From positions 1-64,000 of the forward strand of contig CAJFQC010000012.1 of assembly GCA_904418845.1 (NCBI GenBank): a stretch of DNA of 64,000 bases, in the 5' to 3' direction. A program made the translations under genes and the position numbers. The notes under the pieces were generated by a model that was given only the letters and a program-made list of their open reading frames with translations, made no database searches and was not told the origin of the DNA. Of this stretch, positions 35,141-44,483 are shown piece by piece. Position 1 is the first letter of the stretch. Each line of letters starts with the position of its first letter. The stretch is from an uncultured Ruminococcus sp. (GTDB lineage Bacteria > Bacillota > Clostridia > Lachnospirales > Lachnospiraceae).

Positions 35141-37192
35141 TTAGATCTTGATTGTCCCGGCAGGCTTGAGCACTACCGCCGAGTGCCTCCCCATATTGAT
35201 GACAATCTCGCCGCTGCCTACGATATATTCATCATACGCTGTCGTATATCCTTCCTCATATGTATAGATGAGGCGCTCCATGCGTCCCTCTTTCGGCACT
35301 CCGCACAGCCATACCGGAACAGTCACCTCTTTTAATTCTTTGCTGTTATTCAGTATAACGACGATCTGCTTATCACCTTCAAACCGCGCGTATGCCAGAA
35401 CATTATTGTCAGCAAAAAGAAGCTTTATTGATCCTTTCCGAAGCGGTTTTTCTTCTTTATGGATCTTGATCATCTCTTTGTGAAACTCAAAGAGTTCCTT
35501 GTCTTCTTTTCCCCAGGGAAACGTCCGGCGATTATCCGGGTCTGTAAATCCGCACAGCCCCGCTTCATCTCCATAATAGATGGTCGGCGCTCCAATCCAC
35601 GTCATCTGTACGACCACTGCCTCTCTCATAACCGCATGGTTTATGCCTTCCTCCGCAGCTTTTGCGCCCACGTGCTCAGCGCGGCCCACAATGTGGTTCG
35701 TCCGGGTTAAAAAGCGGGAATGATCGTGGTTGGACAACTCGTTCATCGCCACTTGAAGAGAAGGCGTAAGCATACTCGCCATAAAGTGACGCATCGCGCC
35801 CACGAAATTATCCGCATTGCCCCACAGATCTGTCCGCCGCTCATCACTGTGCTTCTCCATTCCCGTAAGGAACCATGTCAGCGGCTCCATGAAAGCATCA
35901 TAGTTCATCACGCTGTCCCACTCGTCACCCTGAAGCCACTCCGCAGGATCGCCATAATGCTCCGCAAGAATGATTGCCTCCGGATTGGCTTTTTTTATTT
36001 CTTTCCGGAATCTCTTCCAGAACATATGGTTATATTCGTTGCTGCATCCGAGATCCGCCGCCACGTCCAGTCTCCAGCCATCCACATTATAAGGTGGCGA
36101 AACCCACTTCTTTCCTATGTTCATAATATATTGTTCAAGTTCCGGCGAATCCTCATAGGACAGCTTCGGTAAAGTATCATGTCCCCACCATCCATCGTAG
36201 CTGTGATTATAGGGCCACGCCTCGTCTCTCTCATCAAAGAAATGGAAAAATCCTCTGTACGGGCTGTCCGCGCTCACAAAGGCGCCTTTGGAATACTCTG
36301 TCTGCCGCTCGTAGATCCTCTCACGGTCCAGCCACTTGTTGAAAGAACCGCAGTGATTGAACACGCCGTCTATGATCACACGCATTCCGCGCTTATGCAT
36401 CTCTGCTACCAGGCATGCGAAAAGCTCGTTGCTCGCCTCAAGGTTGCGGATATCTCCTGTCCGCTTCTGATATTTCGTCGCGCCGATATTGTCCTGCGCT
36501 CCCTCCGGAAGTACCTCGCCGCCGTCAGCGACGATTTTTCCATAATGAGGATCAATATAGTCATAATCCTGTATGTCATACTTATGATTGGACGGCGATA
36601 CAAAGAGCGGGTTGAAATAAATAACTTCAACCCCCAGCTCCTGGAGATAATCCAGCTTATCCATCACACCCTGCAGGTCTCCGCCGTAAAAGTTGCGGAT
36701 ATCCTTCGCGGCCGGCACCTGGTCCCAGTCCCTGATCTTTGCACTGGGAGCTCCGATATAGATATACTCCCGGTCCTGCACATCATTGTCAGGATCTCCG
36801 TTATAGAAACGATCCACGAAGATCTGGTACATCACTGCCCCTTTCGCCCAGTCCGGCGTAGAAAACCCCGGAACAACAGTAAAGGCGTAATAGTCCTCTT
36901 TATGGTCCGAGACTGAATAACGGTTATAATAACAGATCTGCTCCCCTTTTTTTATCTCAAACGAATAACGGAAAGGCTCCCGCCCTAACTGCCATTCAAT
37001 CTCGTAATAGTCAAATTCACCGCGAGTTTCCGCTTTCCACATCGCGTAGCTGCGCTCGCCCGTGAGGAGATTCACTTCCTCCACATCATTGTGTGCTGTA
37101 CGGAACCGCAGCAATATCTTCTCATTTTCCGCCGGCTCCGCAGGGATCACATAATCCTGCGTTCCGTCGCAGAACAGAGCGTCTCTGTTCAT
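35141..37192 (-). CDS. Glycoside hydrolase family 13 (neopullulanase/cyclomaltodextrinase type)
   Basis: This is a cytoplasmic alpha-glucan hydrolase of 683 aa with no signal peptide. An N-terminal beta-sandwich (residues 1-110) precedes the (beta/alpha)8 barrel, starting at VMYQIFVDRFYNGD. Catalytic residues are the nucleophile Asp in GWRLDVAADLG, the Glu acid in IILAEHYGD and the Asp in LSNHDHSR. A C-terminal beta domain follows. It should cleave cyclodextrins, pullulan or maltodextrins. The start is MNRDALF, with GAGGAGG inside the last ftsH codons, so translation is coupled to ftsH. It probably feeds glucose units to phosphoglucomutase and glycogen turnover. Confidence 0.93.
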   Translation of the reverse strand: MNRDALFCDGTQDYVIPAEPAENEKILLRFRTAHNDVEEVNLLTGERSYAMWKAETRGEFDYYEIEWQLGREPFRYSFEIKKGEQICYYNRYSVSDHKEDYYAFTVVPGFSTPDWAKGAVMYQIFVDRFYNGDPDNDVQDREYIYIGAPSAKIRDWDQVPAAKDIRNFYGGDLQGVMDKLDYLQELGVEVIYFNPLFVSPSNHKYDIQDYDYIDPHYGKIVADGGEVLPEGAQDNIGATKYQKRTGDIRNLEASNELFACLVAEMHKRGMRVIIDGVFNHCGSFNKWLDRERIYERQTEYSKGAFVSADSPYRGFFHFFDERDEAWPYNHSYDGWWGHDTLPKLSYEDSPELEQYIMNIGKKWVSPPYNVDGWRLDVAADLGCSNEYNHMFWKRFRKEIKKANPEAIILAEHYGDPAEWLQGDEWDSVMNYDAFMEPLTWFLTGMEKHSDERRTDLWGNADNFVGAMRHFMASMLTPSLQVAMNELSNHDHSRFLTRTNHIVGRAEHVGAKAAEEGINHAVMREAVVVQMTWIGAPTIYYGDEAGLCGFTDPDNRRTFPWGKEDKELFEFHKEMIKIHKEEKPLRKGSIKLLFADNNVLAYARFEGDKQIVVILNNSKELKEVTVPVWLCGVPKEGRMERLIYTYEEGYTTAYDEYIVGSGEIVINMGRHSAVVLKPAGTIKI

Positions 37193-37196
37193 ATAT

Positions 37197-39038
37197 TCAA
37201 GCCTCCTCTGCCTCTCTGTTCTCAAACAGCGCCTCAAACTCGCCGCGCGTAATCTTTTCTTTCTCAAGCAGAAGCTCTGCACACGCTTCCAGTACATCGT
37301 GGTATTCTCTGATAATGCTGCGCGCTTTCGCGTAGCACTCATCAATAATCCGTTTCACTTCCTCGTCAATCGTGCCGGCGACTTTCTCTCCATAACCTCT
37401 TGATGTGTGTCCGAAGTCACGCCCGATAAACACCTCGTCATTGTCATTGTCATAATTGATCAAGCCAAGACGCTCAGACATACCGAATTTTGTGATCATT
37501 GACTTTGCGATCGCGGTTGCCTGACGGATATCCTGAGATGCCCCGGTTGTGATGTCGTCGAAAATTTCTTCCTCCGCCACACGTCCGCCGAGAGAAACCG
37601 TGATCTCCTGGAGCATATGCCCTTTCGTGTTGAACATATCATCTTTCTCCGGAAGCGGCATCGTATAACCGCCTGCCCCGCCTGTCGGAATGATGGATAC
37701 ACTATACACAGGTCCCACATCCGGGAGCACATGGAAGAGGATCGCGTGTCCCGCCTCATGGAATGCCGTGATCCGGCGCTCCTTATCTGACACGATGCGG
37801 CTCTTCTTCTCAGGTCCGATACCCACTTTTACAAATGAATGACGGATATCCTGCTGCTGGATATACACACGGTTATCTTTTGCCGCAAGGATCGCGGCCT
37901 CATTTAACAGATTCTCAAGATCCGCCCCGGTAAATCCAGCGGTAGTCTGTGCGATCTGGCGCAGGTCCACGTCGTCGCCCAAAGGTTTGTTCTTCGCATG
38001 AACCCTTAGGATCTCCTCGCGCCCGCCTACGTCCGGGCGTCCTACGATAACGTTTCTGTCAAAACGCCCTGGTCTTAAGATGGCCGGATCAAGTATGTCC
38101 TTACGGTTTGTTGCCGCCATGACGATGATCCCTTCATTTACGCCGAAGCCATCCATCTCCACAAGGAGCTGGTTCAATGTCTGCTCTCTCTCGTCATGTC
38201 CGCCGCCCAGGCCGCTTCCGCGGCGTCTCGCCACGGCATCGATCTCATCAATAAACACGATGCACGGTGAGTTTCTCTTCGCATCCTGAAAGAGATCGCG
38301 CACACGTGACGCGCCAACGCCCACGAACATTTCCACAAAATCAGAACCCGATATACTGAAAAACGGAACGCCCGCCTCACCTGCCACTGCCTTTGCAAGC
38401 AGCGTCTTTCCTGTTCCCGGAGGCCCCTCCAAGAGCACACCTTTCGGAATGCGCGCCCCGAGCTGTACGTATTTCTTGGGAGACTTGAGAAAATCAACGA
38501 TCTCCACCAGTTCTTCTTTTTCTTCTTTTAAACCTGCCACATCTGCAAAGGTCACCTTGATCTCATCCTGTCCGGCCATCCGCGCACGGCTCTTGCCGAA
38601 GCTCATCGCCTTGGCATTGGCACCGCCGTTCTGGCGGTTCATCAGCCAGAAGATAAGGAATACGCCGCCAAGCGTGATAAGCAGCGGAAGGAGGACTGCC
38701 GTGAGAATAGATTCCTCCGGTATCGCTGACAAACTGTATTTCACATCATTCTCATCTAAGAGATCCTTCACCTCTTCTACATCGGAGACATTAACCACGC
38801 GGGTTCCCTCTTCGTCCTTCAGCATGAAGGACACCGTACCCGTAGGCACGGCGCTGTTCAGGTCGATATAGACGTCTGTGACGTTCTTATCCTCTACCAT
38901 AGTGACAAAGTCTGTATATGCCATCTCCTGCCGGTGCATCTGCATCCGTCCTGCCATCCAGAGCGCCGCCGCGACGATCACCACGAACATGATAACCGTA
39001 GACAAGCTGACACTCCTGTAATTTTTGTTATTATCCAA
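37197..39038 (-). CDS. ftsH: ATP-dependent zinc metalloprotease FtsH
   Basis: This membrane-bound AAA+ protease degrades misassembled and regulatory membrane or cytosolic proteins. Two helices (residues about 11-28 and 108-128) flank an extracytoplasmic domain. The AAA module has Walker A GPPGTGKT, Walker [12 protein letters not shown] and the second region of homology [19 protein letters not shown]. The zinc site HEAGH and a later Asp ligand are intact. At 613 aa it is of normal length. It follows hpt by 15 bp in the ancient tilS-hpt-ftsH order. Confidence 0.97.
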   Translation of the reverse strand: MDNNKNYRSVSLSTVIMFVVIVAAALWMAGRMQMHRQEMAYTDFVTMVEDKNVTDVYIDLNSAVPTGTVSFMLKDEEGTRVVNVSDVEEVKDLLDENDVKYSLSAIPEESILTAVLLPLLITLGGVFLIFWLMNRQNGGANAKAMSFGKSRARMAGQDEIKVTFADVAGLKEEKEELVEIVDFLKSPKKYVQLGARIPKGVLLEGPPGTGKTLLAKAVAGEAGVPFFSISGSDFVEMFVGVGASRVRDLFQDAKRNSPCIVFIDEIDAVARRRGSGLGGGHDEREQTLNQLLVEMDGFGVNEGIIVMAATNRKDILDPAILRPGRFDRNVIVGRPDVGGREEILRVHAKNKPLGDDVDLRQIAQTTAGFTGADLENLLNEAAILAAKDNRVYIQQQDIRHSFVKVGIGPEKKSRIVSDKERRITAFHEAGHAILFHVLPDVGPVYSVSIIPTGGAGGYTMPLPEKDDMFNTKGHMLQEITVSLGGRVAEEEIFDDITTGASQDIRQATAIAKSMITKFGMSERLGLINYDNDNDEVFIGRDFGHTSRGYGEKVAGTIDEEVKRIIDECYAKARSIIREYHDVLEACAELLLEKEKITRGEFEALFENREAEEA

Positions 39039-39053
39039 AGCTGCTACTCCTTC

Positions 39054-39581
39054 CTATTCCAGTCCTTCCACCACTCCGATGTAGGGAAGATTTCTATATT
39101 TCTGGGCGTAATCAAGCCCATATCCCACAACAAACTCATCGGGAATCTCGAATCCGCAGTAATCCACTTTCACATCTTTCACCCTGCGGTCCGGTTTATC
39201 AAGAAGAGTGCACAGGCGAAGGCTCGCCGGATTTCTCTTCTTTAAGATATCCATGAGATAGTACAATGTATTCCCGGAATCAATGATATCTTCGACAATC
39301 AGCACTTCCTTGTCCTCGATGCTCTCATCTAAGTCCTTTGCCAGACGCACCACACCGCTGGAGGATGTACCGTCCCCATAGCTTCCAACACACATGAAAT
39401 CCATGGACACCGGCACGCTGATCCGCTTCGCCAGTTCGCACATAAAAAACACGCCGCCTTTTAGCACACAGATCAGGTGAATCTGCTTGCCTGCATAATC
39501 ATCACTGATCTTCTTTCCCAACTCCCTGATCCTCTCGTCAGCCTTTTCTTCCGGGATCAGAACTCTGATCGTCTCTGCCAT
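39054..39581 (-). CDS. hpt: Hypoxanthine-guanine phosphoribosyltransferase
   Basis: This purine salvage enzyme makes IMP and GMP from PRPP. The PRPP-binding loop VLIVEDIIDSGNTL is intact, as are the SYGDGTSSSG catalytic loop and the late VGYGLDYAQKYRNLPYIGV segment. At 175 aa it has the family length. It lies 3 bp after tilS and 15 bp before ftsH, so it is in one transcript. Confidence 0.97.
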   Translation of the reverse strand: MAETIRVLIPEEKADERIRELGKKISDDYAGKQIHLICVLKGGVFFMCELAKRISVPVSMDFMCVGSYGDGTSSSGVVRLAKDLDESIEDKEVLIVEDIIDSGNTLYYLMDILKKRNPASLRLCTLLDKPDRRVKDVKVDYCGFEIPDEFVVGYGLDYAQKYRNLPYIGVVEGLE

Positions 39582-39584
39582 TTT

Positions 39585-41033
39585 TCATTCCTCCGTAATG
39601 TTTATCTCAAGAATCTTCTTTGTCGTGCCGCTGATATGGTATGCCCGGCTCATCCGTCTGCCGGGAATCCATACGATGTGCTCCCCGTCTGCGATAAGAA
39701 GCATCTTATTCCTCTCTTCCTGCGAGATCTTCTCGTTAATAAAAAATGATTTCAGCTTCTGGCGGCTTCCTCTTTCATCTATGGTAAAATAGTCGCCGCT
39801 CCGCCGTGTTCTCGCCGAAAGACTATGTTTAATTATATCATAATCAATCCATTTCGTGTAGCTTTTTTGAGGGAACTCTTCCGCCTGTTTTAAATCCGTG
39901 TCTTCCAGGAAACGGCAGGTTATTCTCCGCCGTTTTCCGCTCTTCTCTGTTCCCGGTAAAATGACCGTTCCGGGAACTGGCAATAGGACGCCCTCTGCCG
40001 GCACACCGCTTCCGCACTTCTCTTCCCGGCTCAGCGACACCCCGCCATACATTTTCTTTGCTTTCACATTTCCGGGCAGATCAATGCTTCGTCCCGTCTG
40101 CTTTGCGAAAAGTTCCGCCAGCATGATCACGTGGACAGCGCCAATATCCTTCTCCTTTCCCCTCACACGGGAAATGCAACGCCTTAATAACTGTTTCTGG
40201 ACAGCCGGCATTTCCTCCCGGAATGCATCTTCATCAACATACAAAGAACAGCCTGCTTCATTCCCCCCGTCATGGCTATTACGGACACGAACGCAGCGTT
40301 CCCACGCCCGGTCTGTTCCTTGCTCCAGATAGTCCCACACTTCCTCCGCCTGCCGGGACAGTTCCTCCAAATGACGGGAAACGCCCCGATTCACCTGATC
40401 CTCCAACACGGGCAGAATGTTGTGGCGAATGCGGTTTCTTGTATAGTCGTCCTCCGCATTAGTCGCATCCTCACACCAGAGGACTCCGTTCTCTTGAAGA
40501 CAGCGCTCGGTCTCGTCTCTTGTGAGGGTAAGAATCGGCCGGATCCATATCCCTTCCACAGGCCGGATACCACACAGCCCTTTCAGCCCCGTTCCTCTTG
40601 CCATGTTCCAGATAACAGTCTCCGCATTGTCGCCCTGGTGATGTGCGGTCGCGATCTTTGTTCCGCCGTTTTCCCTGCACATGGCCTCGAAAGTATTTCT
40701 TCGAACTGTTCGTCCGGCTTCCTCAGGAGATTGTTTCCATTTTTTTGCAAATGATTCCACATCTTCATGGAAAAAGCGGCATGGAACACTCATCTTTTCG
40801 CAGAGATACTTCACATATGCCTCATCCGCATCAGCAGCCGCTCCTCTCAGGCCGTGATTCACATGACATACGTGGATCTGAAACCCCATCTTTTCTTTCA
40901 GGGTGCAGAGTACAAAAAGCAGGCATACCGAATCCGCCCCGCCCGATACACCTGCAATCACCACGTCATCTCTCTCTATCATGCCGTGCTCTCTGATAAA
41001 CGCTTCTACTTTTCTTTCCACATTATTCATCAT
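39585..41033 (-). CDS. tilS: tRNA(Ile)-lysidine synthetase
   Basis: The enzyme converts the wobble C34 of tRNA-Ile(CAU) to lysidine, so that it reads AUA and takes isoleucine. The PP-loop AGVSGGADSVCLL is at residues about 27-39, with CHVNHGLRG and AHHQGDNAET following. A long C-terminal region ends in RRMSRAYHIS. At 482 aa it is the long Firmicutes form. The ribosome binding site is weak, which fits the family's low expression. It lies between spoIIE and hpt. Confidence 0.94.
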   Translation of the reverse strand: MMNNVERKVEAFIREHGMIERDDVVIAGVSGGADSVCLLFVLCTLKEKMGFQIHVCHVNHGLRGAAADADEAYVKYLCEKMSVPCRFFHEDVESFAKKWKQSPEEAGRTVRRNTFEAMCRENGGTKIATAHHQGDNAETVIWNMARGTGLKGLCGIRPVEGIWIRPILTLTRDETERCLQENGVLWCEDATNAEDDYTRNRIRHNILPVLEDQVNRGVSRHLEELSRQAEEVWDYLEQGTDRAWERCVRVRNSHDGGNEAGCSLYVDEDAFREEMPAVQKQLLRRCISRVRGKEKDIGAVHVIMLAELFAKQTGRSIDLPGNVKAKKMYGGVSLSREEKCGSGVPAEGVLLPVPGTVILPGTEKSGKRRRITCRFLEDTDLKQAEEFPQKSYTKWIDYDIIKHSLSARTRRSGDYFTIDERGSRQKLKSFFINEKISQEERNKMLLIADGEHIVWIPGRRMSRAYHISGTTKKILEINITEE

Positions 41034-41075
41034 ATGTAAACTATACCCTAATCTTCTGCGAAAATCAAAGATTTC

Positions 41076-42473
41076 TTATACTTCCCATATTCCCACTGCC
41101 AACACAGTCATATCGTCCGCAGGTTCTTTTCCCGTCCACGCCAGCACCTGCTCCAGTATATGATGAGCGATCTCCCGGGGATTTGTCATCGCTGTTCCTT
41201 GTATGATCGTCTCAAGAAGAAGGTCCTGCTCTCCCACCGGAAGCGCATCCAGCACACCGTCTGTCACCATGATCACAAAGTCCCCGTCCTCTAACTTCCG
41301 CTTCACGGAATCAATCTCGATATGGTTCATTACACCAATGGGAAGACTTGTTGAGCTTAGGTGCTCCACACAATCTTTCTTCTTTATAAATGTGGATGAG
41401 GCTCCTGCCTTGATGATCTCACATTCTCCTGTATAAAGGTCAAACACTGTCATATCAACCGTAGAATAATGGATCTCTTCTCTTCCCATGACGAGTGTGG
41501 TATTGATCATCTGTATCGCTGTTTTTTCCGGGAAGCCCGCGGCTAAAAGCTCTTCCAGAAGCTCAATGACAAGGGTGCTCTCTTTGCACGCCTCCTCGCC
41601 GGACCCCATCCCATCTGAGAGCGCTGCTCCTCTTTTCCCACCGGGCATGTCCATCATGGCAAAATTATCTCCCGAGATAGCAGAGCACCCTTTCCCGATG
41701 CGCGCGGTCCCCTGCATGGTGTAATATGCCGGGCCTTCCCTGCATACCAAAGTCATATATTTAGGGCCGATCATCTGCGCACAGTCCGGCGAAAGCACGA
41801 GCCGTCTGCCAGCCGCCTCTGACACGGCGCGCGCAATTTCCTTTGAGGACATTTTTTCTTTTTTCATCGTCCGGGCGGTAACGTGGATCTCATACTTGCC
41901 TTCCCCGTTCATAAAAAAATGTGTATACAGGACACGGATATCTTTTTTCCGCAGGAGTGCAGTGATCTTTTTTTCCAGCCGTTCGTCCGTAAAGATACTG
42001 TCCTCCAGTTCCTTTGCCGTACTTTGCATCATATCTGCAAAAGTGTCAAACTGTATGGCACAGCTCTCTCTGCTCCTCGCCATCCTATTTACCCATATGA
42101 TATTCTGTCTGGCATCGTGGAAGCCCTCCAGCATCTCCCTTAAAAATCTCGGCGCCATGATACACCGCTGCATCAGTTTGCGCTTTGTCTCCGTATTCAG
42201 TTCATTTCCGTAGTGGTCTACCGCGAAAAGCACATCATACCCCATCTGGTATGTGTGCACAAAATTCTCACCCCAGCACCATCCGCACTTCTCGCATTTC
42301 CCGCAGACCTTTTCCCGCACCCGCGTGAACATGTTTTCGACTTCTTCCGAAGAAAATGCCTGCCGCGCTTCCTCAAGTCCTAAGAAGGTCTTTGAGAGCT
42401 GCCTCAAAGAATGTGCAAATTTTTCAATCTGTTCTACATAGGGGCTGCCGTGCAGCGCCTGTCCCTTATTCAT
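41076..42473 (-). CDS. spoIIE: SpoIIE-family PP2C phosphatase, soluble form
   Basis: This serine phosphatase dephosphorylates SpoIIAA to release sigma-F in the forespore. The C-terminal PP2C domain (about 240-465) has GDNFAMMDMP, ALSDGMGSGEEA, VTDGVLDALP and ADDMTVLAVGIW. A Cys cluster (CGKCEKCGWC) near residue 60 corresponds to the regulatory region of B. subtilis SpoIIE. The ten membrane helices of the Bacillus protein (about 320 residues) are missing. The gene starts MNKGQALHG with AAAGGAAG upstream and no coding sequence before it. A terminator separates it from divIC. Location next to tilS makes orthology very likely. Confidence 0.9.
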   Translation of the reverse strand: MNKGQALHGSPYVEQIEKFAHSLRQLSKTFLGLEEARQAFSSEEVENMFTRVREKVCGKCEKCGWCWGENFVHTYQMGYDVLFAVDHYGNELNTETKRKLMQRCIMAPRFLREMLEGFHDARQNIIWVNRMARSRESCAIQFDTFADMMQSTAKELEDSIFTDERLEKKITALLRKKDIRVLYTHFFMNGEGKYEIHVTARTMKKEKMSSKEIARAVSEAAGRRLVLSPDCAQMIGPKYMTLVCREGPAYYTMQGTARIGKGCSAISGDNFAMMDMPGGKRGAALSDGMGSGEEACKESTLVIELLEELLAAGFPEKTAIQMINTTLVMGREEIHYSTVDMTVFDLYTGECEIIKAGASSTFIKKKDCVEHLSSTSLPIGVMNHIEIDSVKRKLEDGDFVIMVTDGVLDALPVGEQDLLLETIIQGTAMTNPREIAHHILEQVLAWTGKEPADDMTVLAVGIWEV

Positions 42474-42534
42474 GCCATTGTCTTCCTTTCTCTATTCCAA
42501 GTCCCGCCGTGCGGTGCATCGCTGAACTTCATAC

Positions 42535-42563
42535 AAAAAACCCCGGGAGTATCTCTCCCGGAG
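42535..42563 (-). terminator. Terminator between divIC and spoIIE
   Basis: CTCCGGGAG/CTCCCGGGG stem and six Ts on the minus strand. It splits the conserved cluster into two transcription units. Confidence 0.85.
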
Positions 42564-42627
42564 TCTTCATTCGTAGTTTATCTATCCTCTGTTCTGTGCC
42601 CGTCCGCGCCTTACCTGACAGGCCGAT

Positions 42628-42966
42628 CTACTCTGAGGGTTTGAAAAGGATCTCGTTCGGATCCACAAGCCCCAGCTTATCTTCCGCAGTGTCTTTGATA
42701 TAATCGTCTGTCTTGACGTATTCCTCGTACTGCTTTACTTCTTCAGTCCGCTTCTGTTCTTCTCTGATCTGAGCCTCTAGTTCCTGTTCCTGGGCCTTGT
42801 ACTGTAAATTCTTCTCCTGAAGCCTCACCGAACTCACTGCCAATGCCCCTGAAAGACATACGAGGACCGCACAGATCAGAAGAATACTCCTCTTATAATA
42901 CCGGAGCCGCAGACCTTTTTTCTTCCGCTTTGCTTTTCCAGTCTCCTGGCGTCTCGTCTTATTCAT
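42628..42966 (-). CDS. divIC: Septum formation initiator (DivIC/FtsB family)
   Basis: This is a bitopic division protein of 112 aa: a basic N-terminus (residues 1-26), one helix (28-48), an extracellular coiled coil (52-85) and the family end YIKDTAEDKLGLVDPNEILF. It forms a trimer with FtsL and DivIB in the divisome. It follows yabQ by 52 bp, as in Bacillus and many clostridia. A strong terminator lies 65 bp after its stop. Confidence 0.92.
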   Translation of the reverse strand: MNKTRRQETGKAKRKKKGLRLRYYKRSILLICAVLVCLSGALAVSSVRLQEKNLQYKAQEQELEAQIREEQKRTEEVKQYEEYVKTDDYIKDTAEDKLGLVDPNEILFKPSE

Positions 42967-43018
42967 TTATACTCACCCTGCTTATTAATGTGTTATTCTC
43001 CCCTATATGAAATTTATT

Positions 43019-43351
43019 CTATCCGCTTTTTTTATACTTTTCAAGGTCTTTCTTCAGCTTTGCCCAAATTTTTACCGCAAGGCGGAGAAAAAGCTCTCCT
43101 ATTCCGGCGCCGCACGCCACGCCGAGCACGAAAAACCATCGTATGCTCCCATAGGTCGTCTCATACATCCTGTTGAAAAAATATCCGCTTGCCGCGATCC
43201 AGAAAAGAAGATCTTCTATTCCTATAGCTATAGAGTTATGCGGTATGATCTTACGCAGACAACTTAGGATATTATACGCAAACAGGACTGTCATTCCCGA
43301 CAGTCCGGCATAGAGAAAGACGTCTGCCTCTGTTCCAATCCCCAGTATCAT
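43019..43351 (-). CDS. yabQ: Spore cortex protein YabQ
   Basis: This membrane protein of about 110 aa is needed for spore cortex formation in Bacillus. I start it at MILGIGTEADVF, 7 bp after the yabP stop. The longer frame overlaps yabP. Two or three helices are visible (residues about 10-32, 44-64 and 72-95) with a short basic end (KIWAKLKKDLEKYKK). Position between yabP and divIC is diagnostic. Confidence 0.88.
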   Translation of the reverse strand: MILGIGTEADVFLYAGLSGMTVLFAYNILSCLRKIIPHNSIAIGIEDLLFWIAASGYFFNRMYETTYGSIRWFFVLGVACGAGIGELFLRLAVKIWAKLKKDLEKYKKSG

Positions 43352-43358
43352 AGGCTGC

Positions 43359-43643
43359 CTACTTAAACAACTTTGACAGGAAATTCTCGCTGCTCTTTCC
43401 TGTCTGAGAAATATTAGAGTAGGCAATGCTGTCTATGGTTCCAGACAGATCGACCTCCCCTTTTTCAACGGTCAGTCTGTTCACATGCAGATCAGTCCCT
43501 TTTACCATCAGCATTCCCTGCTCCGTTTCAAGTAAGATCTCATTCAGGTCAAAGGAAAGGACATCAAGCACTCCTGTCACCATAGCTGTTTTCCGATTGT
43601 TGACCACAAGTTTATGTGTCTTTGCAATACGCTGTTCTTCCAT
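43359..43643 (-). CDS. yabP: Sporulation protein YabP
   Basis: This is a small beta-rich protein of the YabP/YqfC family, 94 aa, required for cortex assembly with YabQ. It has the family's VNNRKTAMVTGVLDVLSFD start and LTVEKGEVDLSGTIDSIAY end. The ATG of MEEQRIAK is preferred over a GTG two codons upstream, with GGAGGGAG at 7 bp. It is likely expressed under sigma-E in the mother cell, by analogy with Bacillus. Confidence 0.9.
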   Translation of the reverse strand: MEEQRIAKTHKLVVNNRKTAMVTGVLDVLSFDLNEILLETEQGMLMVKGTDLHVNRLTVEKGEVDLSGTIDSIAYSNISQTGKSSENFLSKLFK

Positions 43644-43698
43644 CCGCACTCCCTCCCACTCTGTTTTTAAATATATGAGAGGTTGTTTTTATTTATTC

Positions 43699-43938
43699 CT
43701 AAAGATATTTGAACAGGTCTTTTGCCTCTTCCTTTTTCACTGTCTCCTGAACGTTCAGCACTTCTACACGAACGCTTTTTGTTCCGAAACCTATCTCGAT
43801 GATATCTCCGGCCTTTACCTGCGCTGACGCTTTTGCCGGGCGGTCATTCACCATGACGCGTCCTGCGTCGCACGCTTCGTTTGCCACGGTCCTTCTTTTG
43901 ATAAGGCGTGACACTTTTAAGAATTTATCCAGACGCAT
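43699..43938 (-). CDS. rqcP: RNA-binding S4 domain protein RqcP
   Basis: This is a 79-aa S4-type protein (YabO, RqcP) that helps RqcH during poly-alanine tailing on stalled 50S subunits. The S4 motif MRLDKFLKVSRLIKRRTVANEACDAG... is at the N-terminus and VKAGDIIEIGFGTKSVRVEVL near the end. The start has GGAGGTGG at 5 bp. The frame upstream is noise in the hup terminator. It lies between hup and yabP, as in Bacillus. Confidence 0.93.
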   Translation of the reverse strand: MRLDKFLKVSRLIKRRTVANEACDAGRVMVNDRPAKASAQVKAGDIIEIGFGTKSVRVEVLNVQETVKKEEAKDLFKYL

Positions 43939-43960
43939 TTTTCCACCTCCATCTGAGAAA

Positions 43961-43996
43961 AAAGGGTGTCTCAAAATAACTTTTGGGACACCCTTT
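43961..43996 (-). terminator. Terminator of hup
   Basis: AAAGGGTGTC/GACACCCTTT with an inner AAAA/TTTT pair and a T-tract on the minus strand. Confidence 0.85.
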
Positions 43997-44027
43997 CCAA
44001 CTCTTTTATCAATATAACAAGATAAGA

Positions 44028-44300
44028 TTAGTTGATAGCATCTTTTAATGCTTTTCCGGCTTTGAACTTCGGAGCCTTGCATGCCGCGATCTTCATTGTC
44101 TTGCCTGTCTGCGGGTTTCTTCCCTCTCTCGCAGCTCTCTTGCTCACTTCAAATGTTCCAAAACCAACAAGCTGTACTTTCTCGTCTTTCTTAAGCTCTG
44201 CTGTTACAACATCGATAAAAGCCTTTAATGCTTTTTCAGAATCTTTCTTGGAAATTTCTGCCTGCTCTGCGATTGCTGCGATCAGTTCTGTTTTGTTCAT
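44028..44300 (-). CDS. hup: DNA-binding protein HU
   Basis: This is a 90-aa histone-like dimeric DNA-bending protein. The typical [20 protein letters not shown] start, [22 protein letters not shown] strand-turn and [12 protein letters not shown] arm are intact. AGGAGGA precedes the ATG. A TACAAT-type -10 lies about 20 bp further up. Highly expressed in related species. Confidence 0.97.
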   Translation of the reverse strand: MNKTELIAAIAEQAEISKKDSEKALKAFIDVVTAELKKDEKVQLVGFGTFEVSKRAAREGRNPQTGKTMKIAACKAPKFKAGKALKDAIN

Positions 44301-44483
44301 AGGTAAATCCTCCTCTTTATTGTACCTGCATACAATTTGATTTTAACAAAGGGGGGCTATGCCTTGTCGTCCGCATATTTCCGCCTTTATGTACTGTTAT
44401 AACGGTTTCCCCAGGCTTTGTCAAGATTTTTCGCCGTTTTTTACGGCTTCTTACTGTTACCGTTCAACAGAGGACCCTACTCC

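Noticed and set aside
37193-37345. Longer N-terminus for the GH13 gene
   Set aside because: The extra 51 codons overlap ftsH and are Arg-rich noise. The ATG at 37190-37192 has a strong ribosome binding site.
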